From positions 1 to 59,605 of the forward strand of contig DATMBC010000024.1 in NCBI GenBank assembly GCA_035559435.1: 59,605 nucleotides of DNA, in the 5' to 3' direction. Position 1 is the stretch's first letter; every line of letters begins with the position of its first letter. A program made the position numbers and the translations under genes. Below are positions 49,803-58,773 of this stretch, one piece after another. The notes below the pieces were generated by a model, which ran no database searches, was not told the DNA's origin, and saw only the letters and a list, made by a program, of their open reading frames with translations. This stretch comes from a bacterium. GTDB taxonomy: Bacteria > Zixibacteria > MSB-5A5 > WJJR01.

Positions 49803-51627
49803 ACTCCACCGTCACGCTCTTGGCGAGGTTGCGCGGTTGATCGACGTCGCAGCCGCGCAGGACCGCCATATGGTAGGCAAGCAATTGCAGCGGGATGATC
49901 GACAGAAGCGGAGTCAGGCATTCGAGCGTTTCCGGCACATAGAAGACATGGTCGACTTCGCGGCGGATGCGGTTGTCGCCCTCGGTGGCGATGGCGATCA
50001 CCGTGCCGCGACGCGCCTTCACCTGCTGGATGTTGTTGATGACCTTGTCATAGACCGAATCGCGCATCGCCAGCACCACCACCGGCATGCGCTCGTCGAT
50101 GAGCGCGATCGGGCCATGTTTCATTTCGGCGGCGGGATATCCCTCGGCGTGGATGTAGGAAATTTCCTTCAGCTTCAACGCGCCTTCCAGCGCCACCGGG
50201 AAGTTGTAGCCGCGTCCGAGATAGAGGGCGTTGTCCTTCTTGAAGTAGTCGAGCGCCAGGCCGCGGATCTCCTCCTCGCGGTCGAGGATCGACTGGATCT
50301 GCGCCGGGATCTTCTCCAGCGCCTGGATCATCTTCATGCCGCGTTCAGCCGACATCTCGCGCTGGCGGCCCAAGAGGAGCGCGATCAGGGCCAGCACCGT
50401 GACTTGCGAGGTGAAGGCCTTGGTCGAGGCGACGCCGATTTCGGGACCGGCGTGGATGTAGACGCCGCCGTTGGATTCGCGGGCAATGGTGGAGCCGACG
50501 ACATTGACGATCCCCAGCGCGGTCGCCCCCTTGTGCTGGGCCTCGCGCATGGCGGCCAGCGTGTCGATGGTCTCGCCCGATTGCGAGATGACAAAGACCG
50601 CGGTGTTGGGCCGGATGATCGGCGAACGGTAGCGGAACTCGGAGGCGTATTCGACCTCGACCGGGATGCGCGCCAGATCCTCGATCATGTACTCGCCGAT
50701 CAGCGCCGCATGCCACGAGGTCCCGCAGGCGGTGAAGATGATCCGGTCGATGCGTCCCAGTTCATCGAGGTGCTTTTTGATGCCGTTGAGTCGGGCGGTG
50801 GCGTCCTCGTAATTGAGACGGCCGCGGAGGGCGTTGCGCACGGTGGTCGGCTGCTCGTGGATTTCCTTCTGCATGAAGTGCGCGTAGCCGCTCTTTTCGA
50901 TCTCATCGAGCGTCCATTCGATCTCCTGGATTTCGCGCGAGACCTGCGTGCGGTCGATCTTGGTGATTTCGAACCCGTCGCGGGTGACGGTGGCCAGATC
51001 GAGGTCATCAAGATAGACCACTTCCTTGGTGTGACGGATCAGCGCCGCGGCATCGGAGGCGACGAAGTTCTCCCCCTTGCCGTGTCCGAGGATGAGCGGC
51101 GAGCCATGACGCGCCGCGACAATCAGGTCGGGGTTTTTGGTGCAGGCGACGGCGATGCCATAGGTGCCTTCGACCTGCAACAGGGCCGTGCGAGTGGCCT
51201 CGACCAGGTCGCCCTCGTAGTGATGGGCGATCAATTCGGTCAGGACCTCGGTGTCGGTTTCGGTGCGGAAGATGTGCCCCTGCCGCGAGAGCCACTCCTT
51301 GAGGGTGGCGTAGTTCTCGATGATGCCGTTGTGGACCACCGCGATGGTGCCGGTGGAGTCGATGTGCGGGTGCGCGTTGTGGTCCAGCGGCTCGCCGTGC
51401 GTGGCCCAGCGGGTGTGCGCGATGCCCCAGTCGCCGGGATAGACCCGATCCTTGATGTGCTCTTCGAGCCGGGCGATCTTGCCGGCGTACTTTTCGGCCA
51501 GAATCCCCTTTTCGCTCATGATCGCAAACCCGGCGGAATCATACCCGCGGTACTCCATCCGCTTGAGCCCCTCGATCAGGATGGGGAGGGCTTCCTGCTT
51601 GCCGACATAGCCGATGATTCCGCACAT
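49801..51627 (-). CDS. glmS: glutamine--fructose-6-phosphate aminotransferase (isomerizing)
   Basis: 608 residues, standard length. Makes glucosamine 6-phosphate for cell-wall and LPS precursors. N-terminal glutaminase with Cys2 (MCGIIGYVG), HTRWATHG and HNGIIENY; two SIS domains with ACGTSWHA, SQSGETIDT and the C-terminal LRGCDVDQPRNLAKSVTVE. It lies 63 bases after glmM on the same strand, so the two probably form an operon. No glmS ribozyme-like leader is seen. Confidence 0.97.
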   Translation of the reverse strand: MCGIIGYVGKQEALPILIEGLKRMEYRGYDSAGFAIMSEKGILAEKYAGKIARLEEHIKDRVYPGDWGIAHTRWATHGEPLDHNAHPHIDSTGTIAVVHNGIIENYATLKEWLSRQGHIFRTETDTEVLTELIAHHYEGDLVEATRTALLQVEGTYGIAVACTKNPDLIVAARHGSPLILGHGKGENFVASDAAALIRHTKEVVYLDDLDLATVTRDGFEITKIDRTQVSREIQEIEWTLDEIEKSGYAHFMQKEIHEQPTTVRNALRGRLNYEDATARLNGIKKHLDELGRIDRIIFTACGTSWHAALIGEYMIEDLARIPVEVEYASEFRYRSPIIRPNTAVFVISQSGETIDTLAAMREAQHKGATALGIVNVVGSTIARESNGGVYIHAGPEIGVASTKAFTSQVTVLALIALLLGRQREMSAERGMKMIQALEKIPAQIQSILDREEEIRGLALDYFKKDNALYLGRGYNFPVALEGALKLKEISYIHAEGYPAAEMKHGPIALIDERMPVVVLAMRDSVYDKVINNIQQVKARRGTVIAIATEGDNRIRREVDHVFYVPETLECLTPLLSIIPLQLLAYHMAVLRGCDVDQPRNLAKSVTVE

Positions 51628-51690
51628 GCGATCGGTCTCCGGAGGTGAGGTCGGTTACCCTTCCGCGGAAGGGGCGTCCACTGATGCGTA

Positions 51691-53031
51691 TTACTTCAAA
51701 CCCAGACTGGCGATGGCTTCCGCCAGCAACGCCTTGGCGCGCGCCGGGGTGCGCGCCTCTGCGGTTATACGCACAATCGGCTCGGTGTTGGAACCCCGCG
51801 CCAGCATCCATCCGTCGGGGAAGCCGACTTTGAGGCCATCCCGGTCGTCATAGTGTTCTTTTATGTACCGGCGTCGCATTCGTTCGATACGCGCGGGCCA
51901 GTCGGCGGGTTTCGGAAAGGTTTTCCTGGCGAAGGCCGACGGGGGCATGCGGGCATCGATGGCGGCGATCGAATCACGGCTGTGCGCCAAGAGCGAGAGG
52001 ACCAGCGCCATGCCCAGAAGCGCGTCACGGCCGGGATGCAACCGCGGCAGGACCACGCCGCCGTTGCCCTCGCCGCCGATGACCGCGCGGCGTTTGCGCA
52101 TCATCTCGGCGACGTTGATCTCCCCCACTTTCGAGGTGTACCCGTCGACGCCAAACCCGGAAGCCACCTCCATCACCGCCTGCGAGGTCGACAAATTGGT
52201 CACGACCGGGCCCGGCGCGCGCGACAGCACCCAGTAGACCGCCAACACGAGGGTGCGTTCCTCGCCGAGCGGACGGCCGTTCTCATCCACAATCGCCAGA
52301 CGGTCGGAATCGGGGTCGACCGCGAAGCCGATCCGCGCCCGCGTGCGCCGGACCATCTGGCCGAGGGCGCGCAGATTTTTGGGCACCGGCTCGGTCCCGC
52401 GCGGGAAACGGGACTCAGGACGGCAGTGCAACGGCACCACACGGCAGCCCATCGCTTGCAGCAGCGCCGGACCATAGCGGTAGGCGGCGCCGCCGCCGGC
52501 ATCGAAGACCACCTTGGGACGGGCGCGGCGAACGGCCTTCAGATCGACCACGTCGAGTCTGAGGATCTTGTCGATGTGGACCCGGATCATCTCATCGGAG
52601 ACGGCGCAGGTGCCGATGCGACGCCAGGTCTTCCAAGCCGGCGTGCCGGAATCGGCGAATCGGTAGATTCGCGCGAGGAATTCGGGCGGCAGGACTCGCT
52701 TGGCGGAGCCGAGGAATTTCAGCGCGTTCCACTCAATGGGGTTGTGCGAGGCGGTGATCGCCAGTCCCGCGCGCGCCCGAAAATGCGTGACTGCCAGCGG
52801 CACGGTCGGGGTCGGCGCCACGCCGATATCGATCACATCACAACCGACGGACATCAGCCCGGCGATGGCGGCATCGCGGATCATCGGCCCGGTGGGACGT
52901 GTGTCGCGCGAGACGACCACGCGCCCCCCCTTCAGCAGCGTGCCGAAGGCGGCGGCATGGCGGAGCACGACCTCGGGTGTCAAGTCGGTCCCGACAATTC
53001 CCCGAATCCCTGAGACTGAGCGCAGCAGCAT
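51691..53031 (-). CDS. glmM: phosphoglucosamine mutase
   Basis: 446 residues of the alpha-D-phosphohexomutase family. Phosphoserine loop TASHNP (93-98, Ser95), metal loop DPDSDR, sugar-recognition loop GEGNGG and phosphate-binding RGSNTEP are all present. The order next to glmS supports conversion of glucosamine 6-phosphate to 1-phosphate over a phosphomannomutase role, although GEGNGG sequence alone would allow PMM/PGM. Confidence 0.93.
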   Translation of the reverse strand: MLLRSVSGIRGIVGTDLTPEVVLRHAAAFGTLLKGGRVVVSRDTRPTGPMIRDAAIAGLMSVGCDVIDIGVAPTPTVPLAVTHFRARAGLAITASHNPIEWNALKFLGSAKRVLPPEFLARIYRFADSGTPAWKTWRRIGTCAVSDEMIRVHIDKILRLDVVDLKAVRRARPKVVFDAGGGAAYRYGPALLQAMGCRVVPLHCRPESRFPRGTEPVPKNLRALGQMVRRTRARIGFAVDPDSDRLAIVDENGRPLGEERTLVLAVYWVLSRAPGPVVTNLSTSQAVMEVASGFGVDGYTSKVGEINVAEMMRKRRAVIGGEGNGGVVLPRLHPGRDALLGMALVLSLLAHSRDSIAAIDARMPPSAFARKTFPKPADWPARIERMRRRYIKEHYDDRDGLKVGFPDGWMLARGSNTEPIVRITAEARTPARAKALLAEAIASLGLK

Positions 53032-53041
53032 GTCTGGTTGT

Positions 53042-53101
53042 CCGGCTTTCTCCCCTTGGGGGAAGGCAAGTTAACACTCCGGAGAGTGGGAGGAAAGCCG
53101 G
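53042..53101. repeat. 60-bp palindromic element between glmM and the M23 gene
   Basis: Outer arms CCGGCTTTC and GAAAGCCGG enclose the hairpin TCCCC-TT-GGGGGA and CTCCGGAG. It fills much of the 145-base divergent promoter region, so it may be an operator or a REP-like repeat. Confidence 0.55.
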
Positions 53102-53176
53102 GGGTTGGGCCCGGCGGCGAAAGTCGCTGTCCCGTCCGGGCTTCGCGTGTATACTGTGGCGACCACGGAGGATCCG

Positions 53177-54019
53177 ATGCCGCGTCCGCGCATCAACATT
53201 ATGATCATGACCCAGGGCGAGCCCGATGCGCCGGTGCGCTCCTATTCCCTGCCCTGGTATGCGCCGCGCGCGGCGATCATCATCGGCGCGGCGGTTGTCC
53301 TGCTGCTGCTTGTGACCAGCGTTCTGTTCCTTTACTACTTCAGCGAATCGCGGGAGGTGGTCGCGCTGCGCGGGCAAATGGATTCGACCCGAGTGGCCGT
53401 TGAGAAGATTGACGCCCTGCGTCAGGAATTGATCTATCACCGCGAGTTCACTCAGAGGATCGCGGGACTGCTGGGGATCTCCGTGCCCAATTTCGCCGAT
53501 TCGGTGGATCAGTTGGCACGGCGTCCGTCGGCGCTGGCGGGTTTAACCGACTCGGGCGCGACGATGGAGTTTGAAGACCTCGGGGATTCCTTCGAACCGG
53601 TGGGAGTCCTGGTCAGCGCCTGTCCGCCCGATCCCAACAACCGTCCGCGCGGGCTACCGCTGTCCGGGCGGATGTCGCGCGGGTTCGCCCCGCGGCAGAG
53701 CAACCCCTCGCTGCGGCACAACGGCATCGATTTGGCGGCGCGCGAAGGCACGCCGGTCCTGGTCACTGCCGACGGCACCGTCGAGTTTGCCGGCGAGCAC
53801 GAGAGTTTCGGGTTGCTGATCGTTGTCGATCACGGCAACGGCTTCAAGACCAGTTACGGCCACAATTCGCTGCTTTTGGTGCGCGAAGGCGAGAAGGTCG
53901 CGCGCGGCGACCGGATTGCTTTTTCGGGAAACACCGGCATCTCCACCGCGCCGCATCTGCACTACGAGATCACCGAGAACGGCGAGGCGGTCGATCCGGC
54001 CGGGTTTCTGGGGCAATAG
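53177..54019 (+). CDS. M23-family peptidase (LytM-type), membrane-anchored
   Basis: 280 residues from the ATG after GGAGGAT. One transmembrane helix (about 33-55), a short coiled-coil (about 60-90), then a LytM domain: NPSLRHNGIDLAAREGTPV with the metal His/Asp, and HLHYEITENG with the HxH. Both ligand motifs are complete, so the protein may cleave peptidoglycan crosslinks or act as an activator. The coiled-coil-LytM layout resembles EnvC/NlpD-like or MepM-like proteins of the inner membrane. Confidence 0.92.
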   Translation: MPRPRINIMIMTQGEPDAPVRSYSLPWYAPRAAIIIGAAVVLLLLVTSVLFLYYFSESREVVALRGQMDSTRVAVEKIDALRQELIYHREFTQRIAGLLGISVPNFADSVDQLARRPSALAGLTDSGATMEFEDLGDSFEPVGVLVSACPPDPNNRPRGLPLSGRMSRGFAPRQSNPSLRHNGIDLAAREGTPVLVTADGTVEFAGEHESFGLLIVVDHGNGFKTSYGHNSLLLVREGEKVARGDRIAFSGNTGISTAPHLHYEITENGEAVDPAGFLGQ

Positions 54020-54044
54020 TCAGCATGACTTGCGAGCGACAAAA

Positions 54045-54075
54045 AAAGCCCCCGGTCCGCAGGACCGGGGGCTTT
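54045..54075. terminator. bidirectional intrinsic terminator
   Basis: Fourteen-base perfect stem AAAGCCCCCGGTCC / GGACCGGGGGCTTT with a GCA loop; preceded by a run of seven A, so it is best for the minus-strand Cys-rich gene and usable for the M23 gene. Confidence 0.9.
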
Positions 54076-54100
54076 GGCGTTCAAATCGGAGAAGTCGGAA

Positions 54101-55021
54101 TTACTTGGTGCCGCCGGTGCTGACAGTGACGGCGGTGGCCGGCTTGGTCTCTTCGGCCTTGGCGGTGTTGGCCGAGCCCTTGGAGGCGCAGCAGCCGCTG
54201 CCGGAGGCCGAGGCCTTGGTGGCGCTGGCGCAACCGGAGGCGCTGGCGGTGATGAACTTCACTTCGCCGGCGGCTTCCGCCTTGGCGGCGGCGACTTCGG
54301 CTTCAGCGCGGGTCAGGCCCGAGGCGACCTTGGCATCGATCCACGCTTCACGCGTGTAATCGGAGCCGGTGATCACGTTGGCCTGGGTGGCCTTGGCGGC
54401 CTGGCACTTCTCGTAGCAAGCCTCCGCCTCGGCGCGGGTCATTCCCTTTTCGGCCATGCACTTGGCGATGCAGGCTTCCTTGTCACCGCAGGACTTGCCT
54501 TCGGTGGCATTGGCAAACGACGCGGTGGCCTTTTCCGACGAGCAACCCGAAGCGCTGGCGGTGGTCGCCGAGGCCTTCGAGGCGCAAGAGGCGGCGCAAC
54601 CGGAGGCGCTGGCAGTCTGAGCCGAGGCCTTGGAAGCGCAACCCGACGCGCTGGCAGTCTGGACCGAAGCCGAACCGGTGTGGCAGGCGCCGGAAGCGAC
54701 CATCGCGGTGTAGACCTTCTCGGCCTCGTCACGGCTCAGGTTCTTCTCGGCCATGATCGCCTTGACGCACTCTTCCTTCGAGCAGGTCTTGTTCTCGCTC
54801 GCGGTGGCCGACGCGGCCTTCACGTTCGAGGACTTATCGGCATCGCAGGCCTTGTTGGAGGAGCAGCCCGGACCGGCATAGGCCGTGGTGGTGGAAAACA
54901 ACGAGCTGATGAGGCAGCCGTTGCCGCTACAGGTCATGCCGCTGAAATGCGCGGCGCTGCCCACGAGCGCGAACACGGCAACGAGAGCAACCGCGGTCTT
55001 GTGGTTTTTCAGGAACGTCAT
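54101..55021 (-). CDS. secreted Cys-rich, ASASGC-repeat protein of unknown function
   Basis: 306 residues from the ATG after GGGAGGAAG. Signal peptide-like start (VALVAVFALVGSAAHFSG). About nineteen Cys. Three features repeat: four copies of TASASGC; low-complexity K/A/S/T linkers; and three helix-turn-helix units with [LM][ST]R[DA]EAE, each headed by Cys pairs (CSKEECVKAIMAEK, CGDKEACIAKCMAEK, and a Cys-free third copy). No known domain recognised. The Cys pattern points to metal binding or disulfide-linked surface material. Divergent from a metal-transporter-like gene 252 bases away. Confidence 0.8.
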   Translation of the reverse strand: MTFLKNHKTAVALVAVFALVGSAAHFSGMTCSGNGCLISSLFSTTTAYAGPGCSSNKACDADKSSNVKAASATASENKTCSKEECVKAIMAEKNLSRDEAEKVYTAMVASGACHTGSASVQTASASGCASKASAQTASASGCAASCASKASATTASASGCSSEKATASFANATEGKSCGDKEACIAKCMAEKGMTRAEAEACYEKCQAAKATQANVITGSDYTREAWIDAKVASGLTRAEAEVAAAKAEAAGEVKFITASASGCASATKASASGSGCCASKGSANTAKAEETKPATAVTVSTGGTK

Positions 55022-55162
55022 TCGAGCTTCCTCCCTTGGTTTATTCGCATACCTGTCTTTAATTTCGACTGTATCAGACAAAAACTGTAGACCATCAGCG
55101 GGTCCTGCACTATTACAACGGGCTTTGCCAGTTTGATCCCGAAAATCGACCTATCCGGGCCG

Positions 55163-55190
55163 ATTTTAGCTGGCAAAACGACATGCTCAA
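55163..55190 (-). promoter_or_regulatory. candidate promoter for the Cys-rich gene
   Basis: Minus strand TTGAGC, 16-base spacer, TAAAAT. The -10 region overlaps the right arm of AAAATCG-N12-CGATTTT (55142-55167), a possible operator. The divergent region is clearly more AT-rich than the rest of the window. Confidence 0.45.
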
Positions 55191-55273
55191 CTTAAATATA
55201 CCCCGCCTTAAGTCAATACATTTTCGTAACCCGTTAACCGACAGCGCCCTGGCGTTGCCGACCGGGACCTTTC

Positions 55274-55987
55274 ATGAACGGACAACTCAAAGTTCTTCTG
55301 GGCACAGACACCACCCTTGGCTTTATCCACACGCTTCTGGGGCCGGATCACTACCTGCCGTTTGTGGCACTTGCCAAGACAAAGGGGTGGTCGGCGCGTA
55401 AGACTATGGTCATCACGATCTTATGCGGACTCGGACATGTTTTGGGCTCAATTGTGCTCGGAATGCTCGGCGTCGGGCTGGGCTGGGCGTTGGGATCGAT
55501 CGAAAGATTCGAGGCGTGGCACGGGGAGTGGGCGGCTTGGGCACTGATTGGTTTCGGGCTTGTCTACCTCGCCTGGGGGGTGCGTCAGGGAATACATAAC
55601 CACCCGCACACTCATCGCCATGTCCACCCGGATGGGACGATCCATAGCCATGTGCATGGATATCAGAGCGCGCGCGCCCATGTTCATGAAGGCGCATCCG
55701 GCGCGCCGGTGATGCCCTGGATCCTCTTCATCATTTTTGTGTTGGGACCCTGTGAGCCGCTGAGCCCGGTTCTCATGGCGCCGGCGGCCGCTCACCGTTG
55801 GGGCGGCGTGGTCCTGGTGGCCGCGGTCTTCGGCGCGGTGATCATTGCCACCATGTGCGCGATGGCATGGGCGATTCTGTATGGACTGGGGCTTTTGCGC
55901 GTGCAACAGTTGTCGCGCTGGGCGCATGCGCTGGCGGGGTTTTCGCTGTTTGCCTGCGGCGGCGCCATCCAATGGCTGGGCTTGTGA
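55274..55987 (+). CDS. NicO/UreH-like metal transport membrane protein
   Basis: 237 residues, about six helices. GFIHTLLGPDHYLPFVALAK carries the H-x4-DH-type motif of nickel/cobalt transporters, GLGHVLGSIVLGMLG follows in helix 2. Between helices 3 and 4 is a very His-rich loop (about 107-142; HNHPHTHRHVHPDG, HSHVHG, HVHEG), as in metal efflux proteins such as RcnA. LGPCEPLSPVLMAP in helix 4 is typical of the UreH/SafE-like branch. The metal and direction are unknown; Cys might also be the cargo as in DsbD-like relatives. Confidence 0.78.
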   Translation: MNGQLKVLLGTDTTLGFIHTLLGPDHYLPFVALAKTKGWSARKTMVITILCGLGHVLGSIVLGMLGVGLGWALGSIERFEAWHGEWAAWALIGFGLVYLAWGVRQGIHNHPHTHRHVHPDGTIHSHVHGYQSARAHVHEGASGAPVMPWILFIIFVLGPCEPLSPVLMAPAAAHRWGGVVLVAAVFGAVIIATMCAMAWAILYGLGLLRVQQLSRWAHALAGFSLFACGGAIQWLGL

Positions 55988-56102
55988 CGCCCATGGTGAA
56001 AGGAGGACGATGACGCCTCGAACCGTTTGCGGCTTGATCCGAAGATAGTGTGTTGGCATCCGGGATTCTTGTTTGTCACCGTTTACCATTAGGAGTGATG
56101 GC

Positions 56103-57209
56103 ATGGCCAAGATCATGTTGTTCATCGATGGCACCTGGCTGTACTCGAACATGCCCCGTCTGGCCGAGAATTACCTCCGTCCTGATTTTCATATCGACTT
56201 CGGCAAGCTCCCGCGGGTGCTTTCCGCCGAACTGGCGGCGCACATGGGGGGCGACGACGACATCCGTCTGGATGTGGTGCGCACTTACCTGTTCGGCAGC
56301 TACGCCGACAACTACGATCTGCGCGACGAAGACGCGGTCCAGCGGCGGTTGGACTTCTTTGCGATGCTCAAAGAGGACTTCCACTACGAGGTCGAGACGT
56401 TTCCGATCAATTTTCGCGGGCGGCGTCTGCGCGGCATCGACCGCGGCGCCGAGGACACCTTCGAACCGAAGGAGAAGTGCGTCGACATCGCCATGGCCAC
56501 AACGATGGTCCACCTCGCATCGATGCCGGGCGGGTACGACATCGCCATCGGCGTGCTCGGCGACGAGGACTTCCGTCCGGCGTTGCAACTGATCCGCCGC
56601 CTGGGCAAACGGGTGGCGATCGCCTCGATCAAGTCCAGTTGCAGTCCGGCGCTCTCCGACCCGCGCGACGAGGCGCGGGTGAAGGATTTCGACATTATCT
56701 GGCTGGATGATCTGCGCGACAAATTGGAACTGCGCTACGAGCCCCACCTGCTGGAGTGCGAGTCGCCCATCCACAAGGGGGACCGCAAGGTCTGGACCAC
56801 CTTCTATCCCCGCCGCGGCAGGCGGTTCTACTGCGATGCCTGCCGCGCCGAATTCGCCCGTCAAAAGGAAGAGCAGCGCGACCTGGTCAGCTCGGGGGTG
56901 GAAAACGGCGACGCGGCGGAAGTCGAGGCCGACATGCCACTGCCGGCGATTGGCGCCACGCTCACCGGACGGGTAGCGCGGCGGTTCCCGGAGAAGGGGT
57001 ATGGTTTCCTGCAGGGCTCCGACGGACGCTCGTACTTCTTTCACATCACCGACATCACCGCCGGGCTGGACTTCAACGCGCTGGAGGAGGGCTGGCAATT
57101 GGACTTCGACGTCAAACGCCATCCCTCGGAGGACAAGGCCGGCGCGGCGGCCAATGTGCGGCCGCATGTGGAGGCGGGCGCGGAGTCGGAACCAAGGATC
57201 GTGATATAG
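56103..57209 (+). CDS. NYN-domain (LabA/DUF88-like) protein with C-terminal cold-shock-like domain
   Basis: 368 residues from the ATG after AGGAG. N-terminal PIN-like NYN domain (1-220): MLFIDGTWLYSN with first catalytic Asp, KEKCVDIAMATTMVHLA and GVLGDEDFRPALQLIRRLGK with further acidic residues. A small CDAC element (FYCDACRAEF, about 240) follows. The C-terminal 70 residues (from about 284) are an OB fold with RNP-like motifs GYGFLQG and SYFFHITDI. The combination suggests an RNA-binding ribonuclease. Confidence 0.88.
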   Translation: MAKIMLFIDGTWLYSNMPRLAENYLRPDFHIDFGKLPRVLSAELAAHMGGDDDIRLDVVRTYLFGSYADNYDLRDEDAVQRRLDFFAMLKEDFHYEVETFPINFRGRRLRGIDRGAEDTFEPKEKCVDIAMATTMVHLASMPGGYDIAIGVLGDEDFRPALQLIRRLGKRVAIASIKSSCSPALSDPRDEARVKDFDIIWLDDLRDKLELRYEPHLLECESPIHKGDRKVWTTFYPRRGRRFYCDACRAEFARQKEEQRDLVSSGVENGDAAEVEADMPLPAIGATLTGRVARRFPEKGYGFLQGSDGRSYFFHITDITAGLDFNALEEGWQLDFDVKRHPSEDKAGAAANVRPHVEAGAESEPRIVI

Positions 57210-57250
57210 TGAGACGGCAGGAGAAGTTGGTGTGGGCTTTACCAATCTCA

Positions 57251-57329
57251 GTCATGCTGAGCGAAGTGAAGCATCTGCTGTTGTGGCATGGGCGGCGAAA
57301 AGCAGACCCTTCGCTGCGCTCAGGGTGAC
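57251..57329. repeat. dispersed palindromic element, inverted copy
   Basis: GTCATGCTGAGCGAAGTGAAG at the left and CTTCGCTGCGCTCAGGGTGAC at the right are inverse to each other and match the inner part of 20919-20999 in opposite orientation, including the AGCAGA / TCTGC and GCATCTG sections between the arms. Confidence 0.7.
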
Positions 57330-57389
57330 AGGGTTGTGCCGGGGCGACGGTTCGGCGGGAGGCCCCCCTCCAGGTGTGAGGGCGGGGGC

Positions 57390-57410
57390 GGGCGAACACG
57401 AGGTTCGCCC
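57390..57410. repeat. hairpin repeat GGGCGAAC-N5-GTTCGCCC
   Basis: Perfect eight-base stem followed by CTACGGGG. Located in the 284-base gap between the NYN gene and the SpoIIE gene, which has no gene of its own. Confidence 0.6.
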
Positions 57411-57493
57411 CTACGGGGACTCGAGATTCCGAATCCGCAGAAGCGGCTCTTGAGCCGCGTCGCCACACACGGATCGGCCACGTGAAGAGCTGA

Positions 57494-58621
57494 TCACTCA
57501 ACGCGGATCAGGAGCAACGTCTGGTCGTCGTCCTGGGGGCCGTGGGCGCGGACCGCCCGCAGGATGGTGGCAAAGATGTCGCTGAGCGGACGGGTGGCGT
57601 TCTCGCGGATCAGCGCCTCGATGCGGGGCTGGCCGAACTGCTCGCCGGCGGCGTTTTCGACCTCGAGGAAGCCATCGGTGAGCAGCACGAAGATATCCCC
57701 CGAGGCGAAGGGAACCGCGCTGGTGGTGTGGCGCAGATTGGCGAGGATGCCGGTCGGCGGATAGTTGCTCTCCAGTTCGGTGATCTGCCCATTCGCCCGA
57801 TGGAAGTGCAGAATCGACGGATGCCCCGCCAAGAGGAAGCGGGCGGTGTCGGTGCCGTCGAATTGCAGGCAGGCGACGGTGACGAACATGTCCATTTCCT
57901 TGACCTGCATCACCACGCGATTGAGATCATCCATCAGGCCATCGAGCGAGTCATCGGACAAAAGGCGCATCCGGGCCGCGCTTTTGATCATCGCCATCAG
58001 CACCCCGGCGCGCACACCGTGACCGGAGACATCGGCGACGAAGGCGCCGACGCGTCCCTCCTTCTCCACCACATCCAACAGATCGCCGCCGACCTCGCTG
58101 GAGGAATCGGAGCGGCCATAGCACTGCAGACGGCCGATGCGCCGGTCGATGGGCGGCACCAGACGGGCATGGATCTGCTGGGCCAGACGGATTTCGGTCT
58201 GGAGGCGCATGGTCCGGGCGCCTTCGGTGCTGATAAAGGAGATGAAGAGCACATACCCCGCGACGAGCGCGGCAATCGTGATGAGCGCCAGGGGCCCATC
58301 GAATGAGTCATGCGGGACCATGCCGGGCAGAAAGTGGAACCAGCTCCGGAGCAGCGGCGGGGCCAGGAACGAAAACGGGATCACCACTGCGATGAACTTG
58401 CGATTGAGCGTGAAGGAGTAGGCCCAGCCGACGGCGACGATGCCGCTGAACACAAACCAGGTGACGACGCCGTACCAGGGCACGGGGCGTTCCATCGCCA
58501 TGCAGTAAATCGAGCCCATCGCGCCGAAGATGCAGAAGATCGCCAGGTAAATCCGCAGCCGCGACCCGAGCGACAGCGAACCGAAGAACTCATCGGCGAT
58601 GCGGGATTTGGGTGCGCTCAT
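57494..58621 (-). CDS. membrane-bound PP2C-type (SpoIIE) serine phosphatase
   Basis: 375 residues. N-terminal membrane region with about four helices (22-130), a short helical linker (TMRLQTEIRLAQQIHARLVPP in two parts, the usual connector before SpoIIE domains), then the phosphatase domain: SSEVGGDLLDVV, FVADVSGHGVRAGVLMAM, LLTDGFLE and DDDQTLLLI with metal-binding Asp residues. Usually dephosphorylates anti-anti-sigma factors of the STAS type; no partner gene is adjacent. Confidence 0.93.
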   Translation of the reverse strand: MSAPKSRIADEFFGSLSLGSRLRIYLAIFCIFGAMGSIYCMAMERPVPWYGVVTWFVFSGIVAVGWAYSFTLNRKFIAVVIPFSFLAPPLLRSWFHFLPGMVPHDSFDGPLALITIAALVAGYVLFISFISTEGARTMRLQTEIRLAQQIHARLVPPIDRRIGRLQCYGRSDSSSEVGGDLLDVVEKEGRVGAFVADVSGHGVRAGVLMAMIKSAARMRLLSDDSLDGLMDDLNRVVMQVKEMDMFVTVACLQFDGTDTARFLLAGHPSILHFHRANGQITELESNYPPTGILANLRHTTSAVPFASGDIFVLLTDGFLEVENAAGEQFGQPRIEALIRENATRPLSDIFATILRAVRAHGPQDDDQTLLLIRVE

Positions 58622-58744
58622 CGTGAGAAAAATGAGATAAGGAGTCCGGATTGTTGCCTGCCATATACGAGGTTAAACGCCGCGGGTTGCCCGATCAAGC
58701 CCTGATTCGCACAAGGCCTTGGGGAGCAACTCGTTAAATAGCGG

Positions 58745-58773
58745 TTGAATCGGCTGGGGGCATCGCTTATCCT
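58745..58773 (+). promoter_or_regulatory. candidate promoter for the MutL/GlmL-like gene
   Basis: TTGAAT, 17-base spacer, TATCCT, about 80 bases upstream of the start codon at 58851. Confidence 0.35.

Noticed and set aside
49795-49900. Transposon end at the glmS 3' hairpin
   Set aside because: No transposase, no target duplication; only a short GC hairpin at a gene end.
49768-51648. 626-codon open frame on the plus strand opposite glmS
   Set aside because: Antisense shadow of a clear glmS gene; high GC leaves long open frames opposite real genes, and its protein resembles nothing known.
51628-51690. glmS ribozyme/riboswitch
   Set aside because: Only 63 bases between glmM and glmS, too short, and no ribozyme core seen.
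54540-54680. Possible CRISPR-like array of short repeats in the Cys-rich gene
   Set aside because: The repeats are codons for TASASGC within an open reading frame, irregularly spaced and without unique spacers.
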